From the NCBI GenBank assembly GCA_031284645.1, contig JAITXS010000147.1, positions 1 through 15,337 of the forward strand: a DNA stretch of 15,337 bases, given 5' to 3'. Within the stretch, counting starts at the first letter, position 1. Every line of letters begins with the position of its first letter. This stretch comes from Spirochaetaceae bacterium. GTDB lineage: Bacteria > Spirochaetota > Spirochaetia > Treponematales > Breznakiellaceae. This document shows, piece after piece, positions 8,107-15,273 of the stretch. The notes below the pieces were generated by a model. It did not search any database and was not told the origin of the DNA. It worked only from the letters and a program-made list of their open reading frames with translations. Both the position numbers and the translations under genes were made by a program.

Positions 8107-8136
8107 AATATACCAGAAAAAAGGCTTCTTAGTCAA
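8107..8136 (-). promoter_or_regulatory. Sigma70-type promoter of the rny-ymdB unit
   Basis: On the minus strand TTGACT (8131-8136) is followed after 18 bases by TATATT (8107-8112), about 50 bases upstream of the rny start codon. The -10 sits inside a palindrome, GGTATAATATACC on the plus strand (8102-8114). Directly upstream of the -35 are A tracts (complements of T runs at 8144-8149, 8154-8159, 8166-8171) that could act as an UP element or bend. The leader would be roughly 45 bases. The motif fit is seen; activity is inferred. Confidence 0.65.
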
Positions 8137-8238
8137 GGGCGCATTTTTTCGCATTTTTTCGTATGTTTTTTCCTGCAGATTTTTTGATATCAGACATAAA
8201 TTTCAAAGCCCTGTACGCACCTTGGCAGATATGGGATA

Positions 8239-8325
8239 AAGGGTTTTGGGTAAAGGGTTATAGGGTATAGTTCTTATCAGAAAGCCTGTACCGTACCCAA
8301 CGCTCCTAAACCTTTGCTTCGGGGT
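8239..8325 (+). repeat. A-type repeat unit, copy 1 of the 8.2-8.5 kb block
   Basis: The unit runs from GGG tracts (8241, 8248, 8255, 8263; loops of 4, 4 and 5 bases) through the core TTATCAGAAAGCCTGTACC (8274-8292) to GCTTCGGGGT (8316-8325). It is repeated 214 bases downstream at 8453-8539 with two mismatches in 87 (8245/8459 and 8302/8516). GGTATAG at 8264-8270 can pair with CTGTACC in the core, giving a stem with the ATCAGAAA part in the loop. Confidence 0.9.
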
Positions 8326-8396
8326 TATAGGGTATAGATTTTATCAGCCATCTCATTACCCTAACCCCAATGCCCGATTACCCTTACTTCGGGGTA
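8322..8396 (+). repeat. A-type repeat unit, degenerate middle copy
   Basis: Directly after copy 1 the start of the unit recurs (GGGTTATAGGGTATAG, then TTATCAG at 8341-8347), followed by CCC tracts and CTTCGGGGTA at 8387-8396. The core after TTATCAG has diverged. This makes the block a tandem array of three units rather than a single duplication. Confidence 0.7.
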
Positions 8397-8416
8397 TTCT
8401 TGATCCACAACAAGAA

Positions 8417-8449
8417 GTAAGAAGAATTTCACCACAAAGGACACAAAGG
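8417..8449 (+). repeat. B-type repeat module
   Basis: A 33-base stretch reading GTAAGAAGAATTTCACCAC then AAAGGACACAAAGG. It recurs at 15241-15273 with a single difference (A8436 versus G15260). It contains the direct echo ACAAAGG/ACAAAGG. It lies between A-type units in both blocks, so A and B travel as one composite. Confidence 0.85.
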
Positions 8450-8452
8450 GGC

Positions 8453-8539
8453 AAGGGTATTGGGTAAAGGGTTATAGGGTATAGTTCTTATCAGAAAGCC
8501 TGTACCGTACCCAACTCTCCTAAACCTTTGCTTCGGGGT
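8453..8539 (+). repeat. A-type repeat unit, copy 3 (near-identical to 8239-8325)
   Basis: 85 of 87 positions equal those of copy 1, including the four GGG tracts (8455, 8462, 8469, 8477), the core (8488 onward) and GCTTCGGGGT (8530-8539). The unit ends about 90 bases before the secA start, so transcription of secA may begin within or read through it. I see no convincing promoter between here and secA. Confidence 0.9.
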
Positions 8540-8631
8540 AGGGAGCAGGGGCCTGGAAGCCCAAAATGAGGATTGATGGCAAGTACTAGAACGAAGTGCA
8601 AAAAAAGACTAAAATTTTCCTCATAATAGCT

Positions 8632-11391
8632 ATGATAGAAAAAATTTTAACAATAATATTCGGCTCAAAACATGAGCGGGATATAAAAAAGCTTATTCCT
8701 CTTATTCAAGCGGTGAACAGGAAAGAAGCGTGGGCGCAGGGACTTGGGGAAGCTGATTTTAAAAAGCAGACAGCGGCATTCCGGGCCCGTTACGCTGCGG
8801 GTGAAAGTCTTGATTTAATGCTCCCCGAGGCATTTGCCCTTACCCGGGAGGCCTCAAAACGCTGCCTTGGCGAGCGGCCCTACGATGTGCAAGTCATGGG
8901 TTCCATTGTCCTCCACCAAGGCAGGATTGTCGAAATGAAAACCGGCGAGGGCAAAACGCTGATGAGCGTTGCGGCAAGCTACCTGAACGCGATTTCAGGC
9001 AAAGGCGTGCATGTGGTCACGGTAAACGATTACCTTGCCGCCCGCGATGCCCAGTGGATGAAACCGGTTTTCGATTATCTGGGAGTAAGCGTCGGCGTTA
9101 TTCTTTCCGATATGGACAGTGCACGGCGTAAAGAAAATTATGCCTGCGACATTACCTACGGAACAAACAATGAATTCGGTTTCGATTATCTGCGCGATAA
9201 TATGCGCGCCGGTCTTGATGACCGCGTGCAGCGGGGGCATAATTTCTGTGTTGTTGATGAAATCGACTCTATTTTAATTGATGAGGCCCGTACTCCCTTA
9301 ATTATTTCAGGGGCTGCCGAAGACGATACCTTCAAATTCGCCGAAGTGGACAAACTTCTGGGCTCTCTTGTCGAAGCGCAAAAAAAAGAAGACGGGGATT
9401 ATCCTGACGAGGCACAGGGTGAAGAAATTATCGGGGATTATAAATTAAACGAAAAAAATAAAAATGTCTCTTTTACCAACACGGGTATGGCAAAACTCGA
9501 GGATCTTTTACAAAAACGTAATTTAATTAAAGGCCAAATTGTTGATGAAGAAAATTTTGAGTATCTGCATTATTTTACGCAGGCTTTACGCGCCCACAAG
9601 CTGTTTTCTATTGATGTTGATTATGTGGTAAAAGATGGTGAGGTTCAAATTGTCGATGAGTTTACCGGTCGTATTTTACACGGCAGGCGTTACTCGGACG
9701 GTCTGCATCAGGCTATCGAGGCGAAAGAACATATCAGAATAAAACAACGAAACCGCACGATGGCAACCATCACCTTTCAAAATTATTTCAGATTGTATAA
9801 TAAAATATCAGGTATGACCGGTACCGCCGACACGGAATCCGTTGAATTCGCAAAAATCTACAAGCTTGATGTTGTGGTTATTCCGACCAATGTTCCTGTT
9901 GCCCGTACGGACGAGCATGATGTTGTGTATCTGGACGAGGAAGACAAGTTTAATGCGATTTGCGAGGAGATTGCCGAGGCGAATAAGAAAGGGCAGCCGC
10001 TCCTTGTCGGCACGGTCTCTATTGAAAAATCGGAAAAACTCTCCTCCATGCTGACCCGACGGGGCATAAGACACGAGGTCTTAAACGCGAAAAACCACGC
10101 ACGGGAAGCCTTGATTATTTCCGAAGCAGGTGCGAAAAAGGCGGTAACTATCGCAACGAATATGGCCGGACGCGGCACGGATATAAAACTCGGAGGGAAT
10201 CCCGAACACCGTGCACGGCGGAGGGCAGGAAGCGAAGCGACACCGGAACAGTATCAAAAAATTCTTGCAGACGAATTGGAAAAGTGGAAAAAAGATTATG
10301 CGGATGTAAAAAATGCCGGCGGGCTTTATGTAATTGGCACCGAACGACACGAAAGCCGCCGTATTGATAATCAGCTGCGCGGACGCTCGGGCAGACAGGG
10401 CGACCCCGGAAAATCAAAGTTTTTTATCTCAATGGACGATGAACTTATGCGTCTCTTTGGCGGAGAACGCATGAAAAACCTTATGACTCGTATCGGTATG
10501 GAAAAAGGCGAGCCGCTCTACCATCCTCTTTTAAACAAAAGTATTGAACGGGCGCAGAAAAAGGTTGAAGACAGAAACTTTGAAATACGAAAACATCTTT
10601 TGGAATACGATGATGTGTTAAACCAGCAGAGAAAATTTATTTATGAACAGCGTGACGCTATCCTTATTGACACGAATTTGAAAGAACGGGTAAACAATAC
10701 CAGCGAGGATATGGCTGTAATGGCTGTGGAGCATTACGAAGATAAAACAAAGAAAAACGCCGAGGATGCCTGGACGGAATTAGTCTCGTATTTAAAAGAT
10801 CAATTTAATTATATCCTGCCTGCCGACTTTAAGGACAAAGCGCCTGCACTTATTGAAAGCGAGATTGTGAGCGCGTTAAAAAAAGACATAGAGGATAAGG
10901 AAGCGTTGATTGGTCATGATAACTTGAACTCATTTATCAGGATTCAGTATTTGCAGTTTATCGACCGGCTCTGGCTTGATCATCTTGAAAACATGGAAGG
11001 CCTTCGCGAAGCGGTCTACCTGCGGCATTACGCGCAAAAGAACCCGCTGACCGAATACAAGCTCGAAGGTTTCGAGATTTTCGACACTATGGTTGATTCA
11101 ATTCGTGCTACAATTGCATCCCGTGTGCATCTTGTCCGCATACGGATTGCCGAAGACCGCGATGAAAAAACGCGCAATATAAATACCTCGGCGATGCACG
11201 GTAGTATGGATGCGTTTTCCGCCGTTAACTCAGCCGCTCCGTCTGCCTCCGGCGCACCGAGCCGGCCGGCCGGAAGCAATCCGCAAGGAGGAGAAGCTGT
11301 TACCGTCGTGCGCTCACAGCCGAAAGTCGGGCGTAACGATCCCTGTCCCTGCGGTTCCGGCAAGAAGTATAAACACTGTCACGGTCATTGA
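8632..11391 (+). CDS. secA: SecA, preprotein translocase ATPase
   Basis: The 919-residue product is SecA, the ATP-driven motor that pushes unfolded preproteins through SecYEG. I chose ATG 8632 because it gives the usual N terminus (short amphipathic helix then GSKHERDIKK); an upstream in-frame GTG at 8596 would add 12 unsupported residues. Visible elements in order: Walker A MKTGEGKT (102-109), the VNDYLA motif, GTNNEFGFDYLRDNM, Walker B VVDEID (207-212) with SILIDEARTPLIISG, the preprotein cross-linking region with VDEFTGR, GMTGTA, NMAGRGTDIKLGG, the GTERHESRRIDNQLRGRSGR arginine-finger motif, the helical scaffold and wing regions, a low-complexity linker rich in Ser, Ala and Pro, and a terminal zinc-binding SEC-C motif (CPCGSGKKYKHCH). 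It appears complete. No strong Shine-Dalgarno precedes the start. A permease gene follows after 37 bases. Confidence 0.97.
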   Translation: MIEKILTIIFGSKHERDIKKLIPLIQAVNRKEAWAQGLGEADFKKQTAAFRARYAAGESLDLMLPEAFALTREASKRCLGERPYDVQVMGSIVLHQGRIVEMKTGEGKTLMSVAASYLNAISGKGVHVVTVNDYLAARDAQWMKPVFDYLGVSVGVILSDMDSARRKENYACDITYGTNNEFGFDYLRDNMRAGLDDRVQRGHNFCVVDEIDSILIDEARTPLIISGAAEDDTFKFAEVDKLLGSLVEAQKKEDGDYPDEAQGEEIIGDYKLNEKNKNVSFTNTGMAKLEDLLQKRNLIKGQIVDEENFEYLHYFTQALRAHKLFSIDVDYVVKDGEVQIVDEFTGRILHGRRYSDGLHQAIEAKEHIRIKQRNRTMATITFQNYFRLYNKISGMTGTADTESVEFAKIYKLDVVVIPTNVPVARTDEHDVVYLDEEDKFNAICEEIAEANKKGQPLLVGTVSIEKSEKLSSMLTRRGIRHEVLNAKNHAREALIISEAGAKKAVTIATNMAGRGTDIKLGGNPEHRARRRAGSEATPEQYQKILADELEKWKKDYADVKNAGGLYVIGTERHESRRIDNQLRGRSGRQGDPGKSKFFISMDDELMRLFGGERMKNLMTRIGMEKGEPLYHPLLNKSIERAQKKVEDRNFEIRKHLLEYDDVLNQQRKFIYEQRDAILIDTNLKERVNNTSEDMAVMAVEHYEDKTKKNAEDAWTELVSYLKDQFNYILPADFKDKAPALIESEIVSALKKDIEDKEALIGHDNLNSFIRIQYLQFIDRLWLDHLENMEGLREAVYLRHYAQKNPLTEYKLEGFEIFDTMVDSIRATIASRVHLVRIRIAEDRDEKTRNINTSAMHGSMDAFSAVNSAAPSASGAPSRPAGSNPQGGEAVTVVRSQPKVGRNDPCPCGSGKKYKHCHGH

Positions 11392-11428
11392 AAATTCTGT
11401 ATAAGCGGGGATACCGGAACAAAAAGAC

Positions 11429-12343
11429 ATGATTTCAAGTTTGCTGCTCTCAGCCGCGCCGCTTATGCTTGCCTCTCTTGGCGCGCTCTGGACGGAGTGT
11501 GCCGGTGTTCTTTCTATCGCAATTGAGGCATGGATGATCAGCGGCGCGTTTACCGCTTACTGTTTTAGCCTGTGGACGGGTTCTATTCCTGCCGCCCTCT
11601 TTCTTGCCGCGCTTTTTACCGCATTTACCGGCTGGGCCGCGATGCTTTTTATTGAAAAAAGTGGTGCCGATGCTTTTATTGTTGCTTTGGCGCTTAATCT
11701 TGGTGTTGCCGGAGCTGTACCTTTGATTTCCGCGCGGCTTTTTGGTACAAGCGGGGTACTGCGTTCGGCGAAGCTTTCTGTTCCCGCACATACGGCGTTC
11801 CCTTTTTTTGAAAACGGCGTATCGCCTTTTGTTCTGCTAGCCCTGTTCTGCGCCCTGTTATCGGCTCTGATCATACGAAAAACGCCTTTTGGCCTACGTC
11901 TGTGCGCTTCGGGGCTTTCAAGGGCTGTTGCCTTTGAGCGAGGAATCAATACCGGTCGTTACCGGAGGCTAAGTTGGGCGATTGCCGCTTTCCTCTCTGC
12001 GCTCGGGGGTGCGGCTTTAATGTTCAGAACTGCTGTCTACGCGCCGCAGAGTGTTGCAGGACGCGGCTGGCTTGCCGTTGCTGCGGTTTTCCTGGGCTTT
12101 CGCACGGTACGCGGCGTCTGTATTGCAGCCCTTGTTTTTGCTGCGGCCGACCGGCTGCTTATACAGGCGCAAGTTTATTCCGCTATTCCGGCAACAGCCC
12201 TGATCGGGCTGCCCTCGGCTCTGGCTTTGATACTTTATGCAGCCGCAGAATTTATCGCGAAAAAACGCCGCGGTGAGGGCTTTCTCCTTGCCGGAATCAG
12301 GAAACCCGGCCGCGATCTTCACGGAGGACAGGAGAAAAACTGA
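11429..12343 (+). CDS. ABC transporter permease, simple-sugar/nucleoside (BPD_transp_2, YufQ/NupQ-like)
   Basis: The 304-residue, strongly hydrophobic product is an inner-membrane permease subunit of the family that includes ribose-type and nucleoside (BMP-dependent) importers. Family marks: N-terminal LLLSAAPLMLASLGALWTE..GVLSIAIEAWM (compare the usual ATPLLLAALG..SERSGVVNIGLEG), the cytoplasmic coupling-loop motif TPFGLRLCASGLSRAVAFERGIN, and GRGWLAVAAVFLGFRTVRGV. I count about eight to nine membrane segments and a basic C-terminal tail. The ATG at 11429 follows secA by 37 bases with only a weak purine stretch upstream. Such permeases normally sit beside a second permease, an ATPase and a lipoprotein binding protein; none is here, so the rest of the transporter must be elsewhere or this copy is an orphan. 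The class is confident, the substrate not. Confidence 0.85.
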   Translation: MISSLLLSAAPLMLASLGALWTECAGVLSIAIEAWMISGAFTAYCFSLWTGSIPAALFLAALFTAFTGWAAMLFIEKSGADAFIVALALNLGVAGAVPLISARLFGTSGVLRSAKLSVPAHTAFPFFENGVSPFVLLALFCALLSALIIRKTPFGLRLCASGLSRAVAFERGINTGRYRRLSWAIAAFLSALGGAALMFRTAVYAPQSVAGRGWLAVAAVFLGFRTVRGVCIAALVFAAADRLLIQAQVYSAIPATALIGLPSALALILYAAAEFIAKKRRGEGFLLAGIRKPGRDLHGGQEKN

Positions 12344-12392
12344 TTTCAAGGACGCGTTCCGTGAGCCGGATTATTTTTTGTGAGGGGGGCGT

Positions 12393-12485
12393 TGCGGGGT
12401 GTCCCCGCAGAGGGGGAAGCGGAAAAGCCGGAGGCTTTGCAGCGAGGGGGAGACTTCCCCCGTTGAAAAACGCATTTTTATGCGT
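12393..12485. repeat. Cluster of four perfect hairpins (REP-like intergenic element)
   Basis: Four back-to-back perfect stems lie between the permease and helicase genes: TGCGGGG/CCCCGCA with 3-base loop (12393-12409), AAAGCC/GGCTTT with 3-base loop (12424-12438), GGGGGA/TCCCCC with 4-base loop (12446-12461), and ACGCAT/ATGCGT with TTTT loop (12470-12485). GGGGGAA at 12412-12418 could instead pair with TTCCCCC at 12455-12461, enclosing the second stem. The last stem is seven bases from a T7 run (12493-12499), too far for a standard terminator. Possible roles are transcript end protection, attenuation or a mobile palindromic element. Confidence 0.75.
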
Positions 12486-12500
12486 GAACTTATTTTTTTA

Positions 12501-12506
12501 AAGGAT
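12501..12506 (+). promoter_or_regulatory. Shine-Dalgarno site of the helicase gene
   Basis: AAGGAT with its GGA eight bases before ATG 12514, just downstream of the hairpin cluster and T7 run. It supports the chosen helicase start. Confidence 0.7.
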
Positions 12507-12513
12507 AAAAACA

Positions 12514-14994
12514 ATGAAATATACTGAACTTCCTGTGTACAAACACAAGGATTTGATTTTACAGGCTCTTAGTGAGAGTCAGGTTGTGGTTGTGGAAAGC
12601 CCGACGGGTTCCGGTAAGACGACACAGCTTCCTGTGATTCTTAATGATGCGGGTTTTGCGAAAAACGGGATGATTGGTATTACCCAGCCAAGGCGTATCG
12701 CGGCGCTTTCTGTGAGTGAGTTTATTGCGCGGCAACTTGGCAGTAAATTTCCGGGTCTTGTCGGCTACAAGATGCGTTTTGCTGATTTAACTGACCATAC
12801 GACAAAGATTAAAATTATGACGGATGGTATTCTGCTGCAGGAAATGAAGCTTGACCCCTGGCTTTCAAAATACGACTGTATTCTTGTTGACGAGGCTCAT
12901 GAGCGGAGTCTTACTATTGATTTTATTTTGGGGCTTTTAAAGCGTATTCTCGAAGCGCGTCATGATTTTAAGGTGATTGTATCTTCGGCGACGATTAATG
13001 CGGAGGTTTTTTCCGAATATTTCTCCGAGTGCCCGATTGTCCGTATTGACGCGGTAAGTTATCCTGTTACTCTGATCTACGATCCTCCGGCGGCGGTCTC
13101 TTCGCGGGACGCAGCCAGTGAGCTTTTACTCGAAAAAATCGTAAAAATCACCGAACGTTTTTTAAGTGAAAAACGAAGCGGCGATATATTGATCTTTCTG
13201 CCCGGTGAAAAACTTATTAAAGACTGTATGGCCCGGCTTGCTGCTTCTCCTCTGGGTAAAAAGCTGTATCTTGTTCCTCTGTACGGGCGGCTGGGTAAAG
13301 AGGAACAGGAGCGTGTTTTTGAAAAAGCCCCGTGGGGTAAGACAAAAGCGCTTGTCTCGACAAATATCGCGGAAACTTCGGTAACTATAGACGGCATCAG
13401 CGCTGTTATTGATTCCGGTCTTTCAAAACTGAACTTCTATAATCCCCGGAATTTTACCTCGAGTCTTGTTGAAGGCCCGATCTCCAAAGCTTCGGCAAAT
13501 CAGAGGAAAGGACGGGCCGGACGTACCCGAGAGGGGAGCTGTTACCGGCTTTACACCAGACGTGATTTTGAAAATCGCCCGCTTTTTACTACAGAGGAGA
13601 TTTATCGTACCGATCTGTCGGAAGTAGTGCTTGAGATGGCTGATCTCGGGATCACTACGTTTGAGGAATTCAATTTTATATCGCCGCCCGGACGGGAAGG
13701 GCTTATTTCCGCAGTGGAAACGCTGAACCTGCTTGACGCGCTGGAACCGGATAATAGTCTTTCGAAAATCGGTAAAATGATGACGCGTTTCCCGCTTTCT
13801 CCCCGTCAATCACGTATGATTGTCGAGGCAATACTCAAGTATCCTGAAGTAACCGAGGAGACGATTATCGCCGCGGCGTTTCTTTCAACACAAAGCCCCT
13901 ACATCCTGCCCCCGGGAGAGGAGACAGACGCAAGACGGGCGCATCATAGCTTCCGCGATAATGACGGTGACTTTGTCAGCTACCTGAAGCTTTTCCGCGC
14001 ATACAAGACCGCGAGCGACAAGAAGCGTTTTTGTGAAAAATACTACCTTGACGAGCGGGCAATGGCTGAAATTGCCAATGTTATTGAACAATTAGAGCTG
14101 ATTGTTTCAGAAATGGGTGTACCGATTCTTTCGGGCGGCTCGGTGGAGGACTATCTCTGCGCGGTTTCACGGGGCCTTATTCAGTTTGTCTGTGAACGGG
14201 AAGGCCGGGATTTTTACCGGAGTCTTACCGCCGATCATATTTTGATTCACCCGGGATCGGTGATGTTTAAAATGGATCCCCAGTATATTGTCGCGGGAGA
14301 GATCATCCGTACGGCACGTATGTACGCTTCGTCCGTATCCCCGCTTTCCCGCTCTACGCTTGAGAAAATCGGCGGGGATTTAATTTCAAAGCTTGGTTTT
14401 GGCAAAGTAAAAGGCGGCAAAGACAAAAAAGATCCGCCTCTTGTACGAGACTGGACAAATAATATTAAAATCGGCTCCGAGGTCTTTGAAGTTACCGGCT
14501 TAAAGGGGAAAAAACTCGTCCGGCTTCCCTGGGAACGCTTGTCAAAGCTTACGGGCGAAAACGGGGAAATGCTTTACAAAGGTTTAAAAGGGGTGATTCT
14601 TTTAAAAGAAGGCTACACTCTGCTTGACGGGGAAAAGCTCAATCTGATTTTAGCTATAGCGCCCACATTGGACATTGACGGTGCTCTTGGCAGAACGGTA
14701 TCGAAAAAAGAATTTAATTCAAGCCGGGATTTAAAGGCGATTCTTGCGCTTCTTCCCCTGGTTTTGTGCCCCGCGATATGGAAAAAAGGCAAAAAGGAGC
14801 TTGGCTTTATCTGCCTTACGACAAACGGCGAGGGCAATTACCGGCTGCGCTGTCTTCGCGCCTTTCATAATGCTTTAAACGAAAGCCTTTCTTCGGTGGA
14901 AAGCCTTATTGACGAACTCGGCGAAGAGACCGATCTTGTGACAAAAAATATTGTCAACACCAGCTACCGCCGTCTTTCGGATTATCTGGCTTAG
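12514..14994 (+). CDS. DEAH-box ATP-dependent RNA helicase, HrpA/HrpB type
   Basis: The 826-residue product is a DEAH/RHA-family NTP-dependent helicase acting on RNA or RNA-protein complexes. Visible motifs: Walker A SPTGSGKT (29-36), Ia TQPRRIAALS, DEAH at 126-129, SAT at 158-160, IV DILIFLPGE (224-232), V STNIAETSVTIDG (282-294), VI QRKGRAGR (330-337). Next come the winged-helix and ratchet (HA2) region (about 365-535), with the LDERAMAEIANVIEQL helix, and an OB-fold-like stretch (about 565-615: FYRSLTADHILIHPGSVMF). These later parts resemble HrpA and eukaryotic DHX proteins more than HrpB, but total length is near HrpB (about 810) and far below E. coli HrpA (about 1300). The last roughly 185 residues, after a Lys/Gly/Asp linker at 630-641, are not recognisable to me. 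The gene appears intact. Specific RNA targets are unknown. Confidence 0.9.
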   Translation: MKYTELPVYKHKDLILQALSESQVVVVESPTGSGKTTQLPVILNDAGFAKNGMIGITQPRRIAALSVSEFIARQLGSKFPGLVGYKMRFADLTDHTTKIKIMTDGILLQEMKLDPWLSKYDCILVDEAHERSLTIDFILGLLKRILEARHDFKVIVSSATINAEVFSEYFSECPIVRIDAVSYPVTLIYDPPAAVSSRDAASELLLEKIVKITERFLSEKRSGDILIFLPGEKLIKDCMARLAASPLGKKLYLVPLYGRLGKEEQERVFEKAPWGKTKALVSTNIAETSVTIDGISAVIDSGLSKLNFYNPRNFTSSLVEGPISKASANQRKGRAGRTREGSCYRLYTRRDFENRPLFTTEEIYRTDLSEVVLEMADLGITTFEEFNFISPPGREGLISAVETLNLLDALEPDNSLSKIGKMMTRFPLSPRQSRMIVEAILKYPEVTEETIIAAAFLSTQSPYILPPGEETDARRAHHSFRDNDGDFVSYLKLFRAYKTASDKKRFCEKYYLDERAMAEIANVIEQLELIVSEMGVPILSGGSVEDYLCAVSRGLIQFVCEREGRDFYRSLTADHILIHPGSVMFKMDPQYIVAGEIIRTARMYASSVSPLSRSTLEKIGGDLISKLGFGKVKGGKDKKDPPLVRDWTNNIKIGSEVFEVTGLKGKKLVRLPWERLSKLTGENGEMLYKGLKGVILLKEGYTLLDGEKLNLILAIAPTLDIDGALGRTVSKKEFNSSRDLKAILALLPLVLCPAIWKKGKKELGFICLTTNGEGNYRLRCLRAFHNALNESLSSVESLIDELGEETDLVTKNIVNTSYRRLSDYLA

Positions 14995-15002
14995 GGGCCT
15001 AA

Positions 15003-15235
15003 ATAGGGTATAGGGGTTCAGGGTATGGGGTATGGGTTTTATCAGAAATTCTGTACCCTCCCTAACTCCCCTAACCCTTTGCTTCGGGGTAGGGTAGTAG
15101 TTATCTGATATTCCAATACCCTCTACCCTAAACCCATAACCCTACTACCCTTCTTTAGGGTTTTGGTTTTACCAGAAAGCCTGTACCGTATCCAACGCTC
15201 CTTTCCCCCAGCTTCGGAATCAATTCTTGGCGCAC
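15003..15235 (+). repeat. Tandem A-type repeat units downstream of the helicase
   Basis: Three diverged units follow the helicase stop: one with five G runs (15006-15036), TTATCAGAAA (15039-15048) and GCTTCGGGGT (15081-15090); a second with TTATCTGAT at 15101, five CCC runs at 15119-15150, and a 10-base perfect inverted repeat AGGGTAGTAG (15091-15100) / CTACTACCCT (15142-15151); and a third with TTACCAGAAAGCCTGTACCG (15169 onward) ending GCTTCGGAAT (15211-15220). CCCTAACCC (15069-15077) can fold on GGGGTAGGG (15086-15094) with one mismatch. No ORF of note lies here. Confidence 0.85.
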
Positions 15236-15240
15236 ACGCA

Positions 15241-15273
15241 GTAAGAAGAATTTCACCACGAAGGACACAAAGG
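15241..15273 (+). repeat. B-type repeat module, second copy
   Basis: It matches 8417-8449 at 32 of 33 bases and is followed by a third echo of the short motif (AACACGAAGG). After it a new G-tract series (15276-15331) starts, which looks like another A-type unit cut by the window edge. Confidence 0.85.

Noticed and set aside
8596..8631. GTG start giving SecA 12 extra residues
   Set aside because: SecA proteins begin close to the ATG 8632 position, and the extra residues fit no SecA N terminus.
11028..11363. Minus-strand open frame inside secA
   Set aside because: Shadow of the secA 3' end; no start signal or domain.
12470..12499. Intrinsic terminator after the permease (ACGCAT stem and T7)
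   Set aside because: The T run begins seven bases after the stem and the stem is short; a terminator is possible but not supported.
12361..12501. Small open frame (about 46 codons) through the hairpin cluster
   Set aside because: It starts at GTG without a ribosome site and its Gly/Arg-rich content is explained by the palindromes.
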